The notes beneath the pieces were generated by a model. That model ran no database searches. It had not been told where the DNA came from and worked only from the letters and a program-made list of their open reading frames with translations. From NCBI GenBank assembly GCA_938046705.1, contig CALIWP010000354.1, positions 1 to 13,447 of the forward strand: DNA of 13,447 nucleotides, written 5' to 3'. Made by a program: the position numbers and the translations under genes. Shown one piece after another: positions 1 to 6,098 of this stretch. The stretch comes from an uncultured Campylobacter sp. (GTDB lineage Bacteria; Campylobacterota; Campylobacteria; Campylobacterales; Campylobacteraceae). Positions within the stretch are counted from its first letter, which is position 1. The number at the start of each line of letters is the position of its first letter.

Positions 1-82
1 ACAGTTCGCAAAATTTGCCGCGTTCGTTCATAACGGCGACCTTTGATGAGGTCGAACCGATGTCGATACCGATAAAATGCAT
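1..82 (-). CDS. BadF/BadG/BcrA/HgdC-type activator ATPase, N-terminus only (cut by window edge)
   Basis: Reading the minus strand from the ATG at 82 gives 27 codons that run off the left edge. The peptide begins MHFIGIDIGSTSSKVAVM. The GIDIGSTSSK stretch is the phosphate-1 loop of the ASKHA ATPase fold as used by activators of 2-hydroxyacyl-CoA dehydratases and benzoyl-CoA reductases (HgdC/BcrA/BadF family). In that family a homodimer with a [4Fe-4S] cluster uses ATP to inject an electron into a partner dehydratase or reductase; the cluster cysteines and the rest of the domain lie outside the window. The start fits because the conserved loop begins three residues after the Met, as usual for the family; the Shine-Dalgarno match (GGAT) is weak. 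Other ASKHA proteins such as sugar kinases share the loop, but the STSSK form favours the activator family. Confidence 0.7.
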   Translation of the reverse strand, partial: MHFIGIDIGSTSSKVAVMNERGKFCEL

Positions 83-220
83 ACTCTGATCCGTAAAAAA
101 TCTTTCCGACACGCGGAACTTCGTCAAATTTAAGCTCTAATTTGTGTAAATTTGCAGAAACTATAAATGAAGATAAATTTATGCAAATGTAAATCGCGAC
201 CGCGATCTGCTTTGGTTGAA

Positions 221-226
221 ATTATA
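221..226 (-). promoter_or_regulatory. Candidate -10 box for the partial ATPase gene
   Basis: The minus strand reads GGCTATAATTTC here, a perfect TATAAT. Upstream on that strand is a T-rich stretch (GCTTTTTACG) in place of a clear -35, typical of Campylobacter sigma70 promoters. It would give a leader of about 130 nt before the ATG at 82. No closer -10 looks as good. Confidence 0.4.
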
Positions 227-313
227 GCCAAAATCGGGCGTAAAAAGCGAGGGAAATTTGAAAAAATATTATTTAGCGCATTAAATTTGAGATTTTCTAT
301 GCGGGAATGAGGG

Positions 314-354
314 TAAATTTGACGACGGAATTTTAACGTACGGCGTCAAATTTA
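314..354. repeat. Perfect 11-bp inverted repeat, TAAATTTGACG arms
   Basis: TAAATTTGACG at 314-324 is followed after 19 bp by its exact reverse complement CGTCAAATTTA at 344-354. A second pair with the same 10-bp core lies at 8119-8160 with a 22-bp spacer. There is no T-run to suggest a terminator. The arms are copies of a word dispersed through the non-coding parts of the window. Confidence 0.7.
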
Positions 355-443
355 GGGTAGGTTTTGAACCGGGCGGCAAGCAAATTTGATCGTCGTGAGA
401 GGGCGAGAGCAGACTATCAAATTTGGTTGGCGCAGCATGTAAG

Positions 444-469
444 TTTAGCCCGATCAAAAACGGGCTAAA
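444..469 (-). terminator. Hairpin downstream of the tandem paralog pair, possible terminator
   Basis: TTTAGCCCG (444-452) and CGGGCTAAA (461-469) form a perfect 9-bp stem with an 8-nt loop, 32 nt beyond the stop codon of the last paralog gene. On the minus strand the U-run lies in the loop and not after the stem, so this is not a classic intrinsic terminator. It may stop transcription or protect the mRNA 3' end. Confidence 0.4.
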
Positions 470-501
470 ATGCTAAATCCTACTAACCAAAAAGAGCCAG
501 C

Positions 502-1992
502 CTACCGATAAACCTCGCCGTCGATTATCGCCATGGCTTTGTTGTCTTTACTGCGCGGCGGAGTGTAGAAAAAGCTGTGGCGAACGACCGTACCGTCGTC
601 GTATTTTAGCGTTAGCTCGCCTTGATCGAGCGTGTATGAGCCCTCGTCGCTACGTGATTTCGAGCTGCCCCCGTCTATGCTGCCGCCTGGGGTACCCGAG
701 GTTGCCATAGCATACGACGATCCGCCCGAGCTAAAGCGCCCTTTGCCGTCAAAGCAGTAGTATCCGCTCACGCCTACGCTTACGGTATCGCTGCCGCCCG
801 ACCAGCCGTACAGGGACGACGAGCTGTCCTTGCGAAACGAGAAGCACTCTTTTGGCATTTGGCTTGGGATTTGTGCCTGAAACATATAGTACCCCGTGCC
901 GATTGAGTTCCACAAAAAGGTGCAGTCGTCGTTCTCGCAGTAGTAGCTCGTATCGTAGCCGTCGTTGCTGGTTATCGTTAGGATGCCATCTTTGACCTTA
1001 TACGTGCCGTCGATGCGCGTGCGCCAGTCGGGCTTTTCTAGGCGGCTCGCGTAGGTGCCGTCGTCGCGTAGGTAAAAGGAATAATCCTCGCTCGTGTTTA
1101 AAAGCATGTTAAATTTCGTACCGCCAAATACTCCCGAGCCTTTTTTGCTCGCCCCGGCGCTACTATGTTTGACGCTAGAGTCCTTTGCGGGTTTTGCGGA
1201 CTCGGCTGAATTTGAGCTTGATTTGTTTGCTTTTGCCTGCGCGCTAATTGCGCTTTTTTTAAAGATAAACAAGGCCTCTTGCCCGTCTGCGACTTGTTTG
1301 TATTCGAGCATGCCGTCTTTTAGCCAAAACTCGCCCAGCCCTTTAGCGCTAAGCGCGTATTTGCCGCCGCCTAGACTTTCGTAGCCGCTTTTACCCGCAC
1401 TATTGTTGCACGAACCGTCCGGATTTGCGCCCACGATGCCTACCGTCACTTCATCGCCGCCGATCTCAAAAAACGAGTCGCCGAAGCACTTTTGCCCCGC
1501 GACTTTAAAGCTCTGCCCCTGCGCCTTTAGCGAGACTAGTTCCCATCTGCCCTCGATCTCGCTTAAGTTTGATTTGCCGAGGCTTGCTTGATTTACGGCG
1601 CCGTTTACGATGCCAGCTAAATTTACCTCGTCTTTTTTAAAGGTAAATACGATTTCATTGCCGCCCGTGCCTTGTTTGTATTCGAGCGAGCCGTTATTTA
1701 GCCGTAGCTCTGCGCCGCCAAGCGAGTATCTACCACCGCCTAGGTTTTTTAGAGCGAAGTTTTGTTCGGCTTTTTCGCATGAGCTGTCGCCCGCGCTACT
1801 TAGGCTTAGGCGCGCGCTATCGCCGCTAGCCTCGATAAAAGAGTCTTCAAGGCACTTTTGTCCGGCCGTTTTAAACGTCTGACCCTGCGCCGTAACCGAA
1901 ACGATGCTCCATCTGCCCTCTATCTCGCTAGCGCTTAAATTTAATCCGAGGCAAAGCGCTGCGAGGATTGCGAAAAATTTAAATTTAGCCAT
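502..1992 (-). CDS. Exported modular beta-rich protein of unknown function, paralog A (496 aa)
   Basis: Function not recognised. The start at 1992 is chosen over an in-frame start at 2058 because it follows AAAGGAAAAAT and opens directly into a signal peptide, MAKFKFFAILAALCLGLNLS, with likely cleavage after SAS (residues 20-22). There is no lipobox, so the product should be periplasmic, surface-exposed or secreted. Two N-terminal repeats follow (about 23-120 and 146-247). Each starts EIEGRW, contains AGQKC and a second Cys (C47/C72; C169/C195), and ends in a beta-strand and FKK. A Ser/Ala/Lys linker (248-285) leads to a C-terminal region (286-496) with LRDDGTY, KPDWRTRIDGTYK, YCENDDC, YYCFDGKGRF, and GSYTLDQGELTLKYDDG then HSFFY. 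The alternating strands suggest lipocalin-like barrels, an inference. It is 95 nt downstream of a paralog, presumably in the same transcript. Confidence 0.88.
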   Translation of the reverse strand: MAKFKFFAILAALCLGLNLSASEIEGRWSIVSVTAQGQTFKTAGQKCLEDSFIEASGDSARLSLSSAGDSSCEKAEQNFALKNLGGGRYSLGGAELRLNNGSLEYKQGTGGNEIVFTFKKDEVNLAGIVNGAVNQASLGKSNLSEIEGRWELVSLKAQGQSFKVAGQKCFGDSFFEIGGDEVTVGIVGANPDGSCNNSAGKSGYESLGGGKYALSAKGLGEFWLKDGMLEYKQVADGQEALFIFKKSAISAQAKANKSSSNSAESAKPAKDSSVKHSSAGASKKGSGVFGGTKFNMLLNTSEDYSFYLRDDGTYASRLEKPDWRTRIDGTYKVKDGILTITSNDGYDTSYYCENDDCTFLWNSIGTGYYMFQAQIPSQMPKECFSFRKDSSSSLYGWSGGSDTVSVGVSGYYCFDGKGRFSSGGSSYAMATSGTPGGSIDGGSSKSRSDEGSYTLDQGELTLKYDDGTVVRHSFFYTPPRSKDNKAMAIIDGEVYR

Positions 1993-2016
1993 ATTTTTCC
2001 TTTCGTAAATTTTTTT

Positions 2017-2047
2017 AAGCCGTCTGCGGCGGTTTTGCCTTCGGCTT
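2017..2047. repeat. Inverted repeat between the two paralog genes
   Basis: AAGCCG (2017-2022) pairs with CGGCTT (2042-2047), and GGC/GCC can pair inside the loop. It lies between the stop of paralog B and the ribosome-binding site of paralog A. The T-run follows the stem only on the plus strand, where no gene reads through. On the coding strand it may be an RNA processing or attenuation hairpin that sets the ratio of the two proteins. Confidence 0.35.
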
Positions 2048-2087
2048 TTTGTTCTCAAATTTACCCCGGTTTTACGCCGATGGGTTG

Positions 2088-3545
2088 CTATTCGTCCAAA
2101 AAATGTATCACGCCGTCGACGACCGCTCCACCTGCCTTGCCTTCGCTAGTAGGCGGGATATAAAAAAAGCTATGACGCTGCGTCCGTCCGTCGTCGTATC
2201 TGAGCGTGAGCTCGCCCGCGTCTAGCGTATATGAGCCCGCGCTACTGCTAGATCTTGTTCCGCCGCCGCCCACATTGCTCATGGCAGCGGAGGAGTAGGC
2301 CCAACTGCCGTCCTTGAAGCGGCCTTTGCCGTCGAAGTCATAGTACCCGCTCACGCCGCCGCCCACGATATCTGTGCCGCCCGAGGCGTTATAGACGGAC
2401 ATGGAGCCAACGGCGGTGAATGAGTAGCTGCCCTTTGGCACCTCATTTAAGATTTGAGCGTTAAAGAGATGGTATCCGCCGTCGCTCCACAAAAACGTGC
2501 AGTCCGCATTCTCGCAGCTATATGTGCTTTGCTCACCGTCGTTGGCGGTTCGTACGATTTTTTTGCCGTCTTTTTTATACGTGCCGTCGATGCGCGTGCG
2601 CCAGTCGGGCTTACCAAGGTCGTCGCAATACGTGCCGTCGTCGCGCAGATAAAAGGATATGTCGGTATTGGTGTTTATGAAGAACCACTTGCCTGCAAAC
2701 ACGCCCGTGCCTTTTTTGCTCGCTTTTGCGTCGCTATGCTTGACGCTAGGGTCTTTTTCGGGCTCTAAATTTGAGCTTGATTTGGCTTGCGCCTGATTTG
2801 AGCTAGCCTGCGCCGCGCGGCTTTTTTTAAAGGTAAACAAGACGCCGCCCGCGCTTTGTTCGTATTCGAGCGAGCCGTTTTTCAGCCTAAATTCGCCCGC
2901 ATCGTTATCTAGCGCGTATCTGCCGCTGCCAAGGCTTTTGTAGCCGCTTTCTCCTGCGCCCGTCTTGCACGTGCCGTCCGGATTTGCCGCTACGATACTG
3001 ACTATGGCTTTGCCGCCTGCTATCTGGAAAAACGAATCCTCAAAGCACTTTTGGCCAGCCGTTTTAAACGTCTGCCCTTGTGCTGCGACCGAGTCGATCT
3101 CCCATCTGCCCTCTAGCTCGTCTGTGCTCAAATTTGAGCCGGTTGCCGTTGCCGCGGCTTTGTTTGCGGCCGCGTCTTTTTTGAATGAAAAAACGATAAA
3201 TTTGCCGCCGTCTAAGGACTGTTTTACCTTTAGCGCGTCTTTTTCTAGCCAAAACTCGCCGATAGGACCCAGCGCGTATTTGCCAGCACCCATGCTTTTA
3301 AAGGCGTAGCTTGCCGCGCCGCTTTTGCACGCGCCGTCCTCGCCTACGGAGCTAAGGCCTAGCTTTGCCTCCCGGCCGCTAACCTCGAAAAACGAATCCT
3401 CGAAGCACTTCTGCCCCGCCGTTTGCACCTCCTGCCCGTCTATGTTTGCCGAGACGATGCTCCACCTGCCCTCCAGCTCGCTAGCGCTTAAATTTAACCC
3501 GAGGCAAAGCACCGCGATGGTCGCAAAAAATTTAAATTTAGCCAT
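2088..3545 (-). CDS. Exported modular beta-rich protein of unknown function, paralog B (485 aa)
   Basis: First gene of the pair and clear paralog of the downstream gene. The ATG at 3545 follows AAAAGGAAAAAT. A signal peptide (MAKFKFFATIAVLCLGLNLS, cut after about residue 22) differs from that of paralog A at only three positions and has no lipobox. Repeat 1 is about 23-123 and repeat 2 about 143-242. Each has ELEGRW, AGQKCFEDSFF and a second Cys near DGxC (C47/C73; C166/C193), so a disulfide per repeat is plausible after export. A Gln/Ala/Ser linker and SVKHSDAKASKKG lead to the C-terminal region (about 278-485). This has LRDDGTY, KPDWRTRIDGTYK, YSCENADC, YYDFDGKGRF and YTLDAGELTLRYDDG then HSFFY. 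The DGTY...DG pattern occurs twice there, hinting at an internal duplication. No catalytic motif is visible; ligand binding or a surface role is only a guess. Confidence 0.88.
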   Translation of the reverse strand: MAKFKFFATIAVLCLGLNLSASELEGRWSIVSANIDGQEVQTAGQKCFEDSFFEVSGREAKLGLSSVGEDGACKSGAASYAFKSMGAGKYALGPIGEFWLEKDALKVKQSLDGGKFIVFSFKKDAAANKAAATATGSNLSTDELEGRWEIDSVAAQGQTFKTAGQKCFEDSFFQIAGGKAIVSIVAANPDGTCKTGAGESGYKSLGSGRYALDNDAGEFRLKNGSLEYEQSAGGVLFTFKKSRAAQASSNQAQAKSSSNLEPEKDPSVKHSDAKASKKGTGVFAGKWFFINTNTDISFYLRDDGTYCDDLGKPDWRTRIDGTYKKDGKKIVRTANDGEQSTYSCENADCTFLWSDGGYHLFNAQILNEVPKGSYSFTAVGSMSVYNASGGTDIVGGGVSGYYDFDGKGRFKDGSWAYSSAAMSNVGGGGTRSSSSAGSYTLDAGELTLRYDDGRTQRHSFFYIPPTSEGKAGGAVVDGVIHFLDE

Positions 3546-3885
3546 ATTTTTCCTTTTCGGTAAAATTTATGAAAAAACGGTGGCTGATTTTAGCATCTAA
3601 GGATAAATCTACGAGAATTTAAGCAATGAAAAACGAAAGCAAGCTTGGCTTTTTGCGGCGAATTTATCGTTTTGCGCCTATTTTAATCTCGCGGTTGGCG
3701 TAAATCGGCGCAAAAGCGTTTTGCAAAGCAGGCGTAGCGTACGAGTTTAATTTATATTTCGCAAAATCTCGGTACCTAGGCTAACTTAAGCCTTTGCATA
3801 GCGACTTAAATTTAAGCTAAAACGCACGGCGAGATATCTTTAATCGGCGCTAAAATTGCGCACGTCAGCGGCTAAAGCGTCTTTT
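3546..3885. other. Gene-free interval of 340 bp
   Basis: No coding region is supported. Besides the promoter at 3587-3595 it contains a 9-bp inverted repeat, TTTTGCGCC (3670-3678) with GGCGCAAAA (3707-3715), spacer 28 bp, and a perfect 12-bp palindrome CTTAAATTTAAG (3805-3816). No U-tract terminator is visible for the gene ending at 3886. Confidence 0.55.
3587..3595 (-). promoter_or_regulatory. Extended -10 promoter for the paralog pair
   Basis: The minus strand reads TGCTAAAAT, an extended -10 (TGn then TAAAAT, hexamer at 3587-3592). Transcription would start near 3580, giving a leader of about 35 nt with AAAAGGA before the ATG at 3545. No -35 is evident. Confidence 0.45.
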
Positions 3886-4848
3886 TCAAAGTCTAAAAAT
3901 ACGCCTGTAAATCGCGTTGTCGATATCGCCGTCGTTCAAAAACTCCAAATAATCATTTCGCATCTCCTCGCTCATAGCGTAAAAAGGCGAGACGGGCAGC
4001 AGGCACTCAAATAGCGACACACCGCCGCAAAACGCGCTGCCGCCATCGCCGCCTTTAAAGTATATCGGCGCGCTTACAAGCTCGACCGGGTAAGGATCAA
4101 AGGCAATGAATAGCCCGAATAAATTGGGCTCAAATAGCGAAAATTCCGGATTTTCGGGCTGCTTAACGTGCGGTAACGCTACCTTGTCGGGATCAGGCTC
4201 GTCGCCAAAACGCCAAAGCGTGCGCGCCCCGCATCCGGCTAGATATTCCCATTCGTCCTGGCTGGGTAGGCTAAAGCCGTTCCTGCGTAAATTTGCCTCA
4301 AGCTCCTCGTGCGTGACGTCGTCAAACAAAAACGCGCGAATTTTACCGCCTTCGCGAACTAACTTTATCGTGCTCCAAACCATCATTTCAGAAACGTCTT
4401 TGTCTTTACCGCGCGAAAAATCCTCTATCTCGTTTGCGTAAATTTTAAGCCTTTCGTCGCTTAAATCTACCTCGTACCAGCTAAGTTCGGCGGGTTTTCT
4501 TTCGGCTAACATAGCGGGGATTTTGGCGCGGCGAAGCGGCGAGGTTTGCTTGGCTACGAATTCACGCAGGCTTTGATCCTCGGGACAAAAGTCGCATTGT
4601 TTTTTAATCTCTTTTGCCGAATTTTCATCTAAAACGGCAAAATCATCCCAGCCAAGTTCGGGCTCGTCCCCCGGGATAAAAACGAACTCGCTCCCCTCAA
4701 AATCAAAAATGCCCGTCTCAAAGCTATGCTCGCCGCACGTAAATTTGCTTAAATTTAGAAATTTAAATTGCGGATATGCGGCGGATATTTTTAGCATCGC
4801 GTCTTGTTTTTCGTTGGAATTTAGCTTTTGAAATTCTGCTTTGTTCAT
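3886..4848 (-). CDS. Cytoplasmic protein with weak SUMF1/formylglycine-generating-enzyme-like motifs (320 aa)
   Basis: The ATG at 4848 follows AAAAGGGAAAAAG, a good ribosome-binding site. There is no signal peptide or membrane segment. FVFIPGDEPELGWDDF (55-70), GFSLPSQDEWEYLAGCG (191-207) followed by RTLWRFGDE, and EPNLFGLF (240-247) then FKGGDGGSAFCGG (264-276) recall, in the right order, the blocks of the SUMF1/FGE/EgtB fold (F-x-MG; RLPTEAEWEYAARGG; NxFGLYDM; RGGSW). The resemblance is partial and from memory. A CDFC motif at 85-88 could bind metal or be redox-active. I do not see the paired active-site cysteines of true FGE near the C-terminus, so sulfatase maturation is unlikely. It stands alone: 340 bp from the paralogs and 221 bp from petC, with its own promoter candidate. 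Function is not assigned. Confidence 0.85.
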   Translation of the reverse strand: MNKAEFQKLNSNEKQDAMLKISAAYPQFKFLNLSKFTCGEHSFETGIFDFEGSEFVFIPGDEPELGWDDFAVLDENSAKEIKKQCDFCPEDQSLREFVAKQTSPLRRAKIPAMLAERKPAELSWYEVDLSDERLKIYANEIEDFSRGKDKDVSEMMVWSTIKLVREGGKIRAFLFDDVTHEELEANLRRNGFSLPSQDEWEYLAGCGARTLWRFGDEPDPDKVALPHVKQPENPEFSLFEPNLFGLFIAFDPYPVELVSAPIYFKGGDGGSAFCGGVSLFECLLPVSPFYAMSEEMRNDYLEFLNDGDIDNAIYRRIFRL

Positions 4849-4873
4849 CTTTTTCCCTTTTAAAATTTAACGC

Positions 4874-4879
4874 ATTGTA
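4874..4879 (-). promoter_or_regulatory. Candidate -10 box for the SUMF1-like gene
   Basis: The minus strand reads GCTACAATGCG. TACAAT would start transcription near 4867, about 20 nt before the ATG, leaving just the AAAAGGGA ribosome-binding site. A T-rich run (ACGTTTTTTAG) precedes it in place of a -35. Confidence 0.45.
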
Positions 4880-5041
4880 GCGGACTAATCTAAAAAACGT
4901 TTAAATTTAGGCGAGCGGCGCGGCTAAACTCAGCTTTGAGCTAGACCGTAAGCGATAAAATAGATTCAAGTAAAAACTATTTGCGAGTTAAAAATAGGGC
5001 GAATTTAAAAATCAAAAAGAAGGATGCGAAGCGGTAAAATT

Positions 5042-5064
5042 AAAAAGAGCCCGGAGTCGGGCTC
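5042..5064 (-). terminator. Strong intrinsic terminator of the petABC operon
   Basis: On the minus strand, GAGCCCG and CGGGCTC form a perfect 7-bp GC-rich stem (plus coordinates 5058-5064 and 5047-5053) with a 4-nt loop. TTTTT and a further T-rich stretch follow directly. The stem begins 5 nt past the petC stop codon. Confidence 0.88.
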
Positions 5065-5069
5065 AAATT

Positions 5070-6098
5070 TTAGTGTAGGTCAGACCAGACTTTGCGTTTC
5101 CAAAGCCATCCAAATATACCGAAAATCAAGAAGTAGATCATCGCATTTATGCCTAGGCTTTCGCGCTCGGCTTTTTTAGCGTCGCCCGCTTTTGCCATAT
5201 AGGCTACGACTTTGTCCTCGCTAGCTTTATTTAGACCTACGCGAGGCATCGAGGTGCCCGGTAGCATTTTTTGCGTGTCGTTTATAAATTTATGCAGATA
5301 ATCATCGCCTTTTGAGCGGATCATCATCGATAAATCAGGAGGGTTTGAGCCCATGTAGGCAGCCAAATTTACGCGGTTAGTTAGAACGTATTTGTTTTCG
5401 TATTTCATATCGTGGCATCTCTGGCACGCGTCGCGAAATACCTTCTCGTCGCTGATCTCTTTAGGCGCGATAGACTTTAGATATGCGACCATATCAGCTA
5501 TCTCGGCATTTGGATCCTCCCCGCCGGCTCCGAAAAACGGAGGCATCGGATAAGGATGCTCGTCGTTAAATTTATGCGTTAGTTTTAGCGCCTTGGTCGG
5601 ATCTTTGATAAGGGCTGCCAAGAAATGCTCGTCGTATATCGCTCCCGCGCTGCTAAGATCAGGCGGCACTACGCCGTACGCTTCGCTAAGTTCAGCAGCG
5701 CTCATAGCTGTAGGCATACCCGCAGCCTCGACTCCGTGACAGCCGGCGCAGCCAGCATTTGCAAAGGTTTCTGCGCCTTTAGTCGCGTCGCCTTTGGCTA
5801 AATTTATAGCCTTTATATCGTTCCAAAACGCAGTGTAGTCTTCGAGAGATTTTTGTGCCTCTTCGAGATCTTTTTGTGCTCCGGCGACTTTTTTCTCGTC
5901 ATTCAGAGCTTTTGTCGCATCAAGGGCTTTTTGTCTAGCTTCTACTACGGATTTGGCTTGATTTATATCCTCGGTGCCAAAGTCGTAATCGGCCGCGCCG
6001 ACGTGCGGATGCATGACGTTATGTGCGTAAGGCTCGATACCCCAGTATGTTACGCCGGTTAAAATAACTACGATTATGAAAATTTTTAACTCTCTCAT
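5070..6098 (-). CDS. petC: Diheme cytochrome c subunit of the cytochrome bc complex (PetC)
   Basis: Takes electrons from the Rieske protein and passes them to periplasmic cytochromes c. Residues 6-20 form an N-terminal membrane anchor and 315-333 a C-terminal one, leaving a periplasmic domain between. Two CxxCH heme sites are seen: CAGCH (C117, C120, H121) and CQRCH (C225, C228, H229). Probable Met ligands are M185 in HPYPMPP and M284 in GTSMPRVG. The fold is therefore two tandem cytochrome c domains, as in epsilonproteobacteria, and not the single-heme c1 of alphaproteobacteria and mitochondria. A Lys/Glu/Ala-rich helix of about 45 residues (46-90, QAKSVVEARQK onward) between anchor and first heme looks like a coiled coil. 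The ATG overlaps the petB stop by 4 nt (ATGA), implying coupled translation, and a terminator follows at once. Confidence 0.95.
   Translation of the reverse strand: MRELKIFIIVVILTGVTYWGIEPYAHNVMHPHVGAADYDFGTEDINQAKSVVEARQKALDATKALNDEKKVAGAQKDLEEAQKSLEDYTAFWNDIKAINLAKGDATKGAETFANAGCAGCHGVEAAGMPTAMSAAELSEAYGVVPPDLSSAGAIYDEHFLAALIKDPTKALKLTHKFNDEHPYPMPPFFGAGGEDPNAEIADMVAYLKSIAPKEISDEKVFRDACQRCHDMKYENKYVLTNRVNLAAYMGSNPPDLSMMIRSKGDDYLHKFINDTQKMLPGTSMPRVGLNKASEDKVVAYMAKAGDAKKAERESLGINAMIYFLIFGIFGWLWKRKVWSDLH

Larger units (their letters stand above)
83..501. other. Gene-free interval of about 420 bp
   Basis: No convincing coding region is seen on either strand between the ATPase start and the stop of the first tandem paralog. 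It holds the -10 box at 221-226, a long-armed inverted repeat at 314-354, a hairpin at 444-469, and ten copies of AAATTT, three of them within the longer word AAATTTGACG (122-131, 315-324, 344-353). No tRNA, rRNA or riboswitch fold is recognised. Confidence 0.6.

Noticed and set aside
1094..1882. Plus-strand open frames opposite the tandem paralogs
   Set aside because: They mirror the GC-rich coding strand, have low-complexity Pro/Ser/Leu composition, no ribosome-binding sites and no recognisable domain. The same holds for open frames opposite petC, petA, mnmG and hyfA.
1993..2058. In-frame N-terminal extension of paralog A (start at 2058)
   Set aside because: It would add 22 mostly Arg/Lys residues in front of an intact signal peptide that has its own ribosome-binding site, and the paralog starts at the signal peptide.
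3636..3652. AAAGC/GCTTT hairpin followed by T on the plus strand
   Set aside because: Only a 5-bp stem, with no plus-strand gene upstream to terminate.
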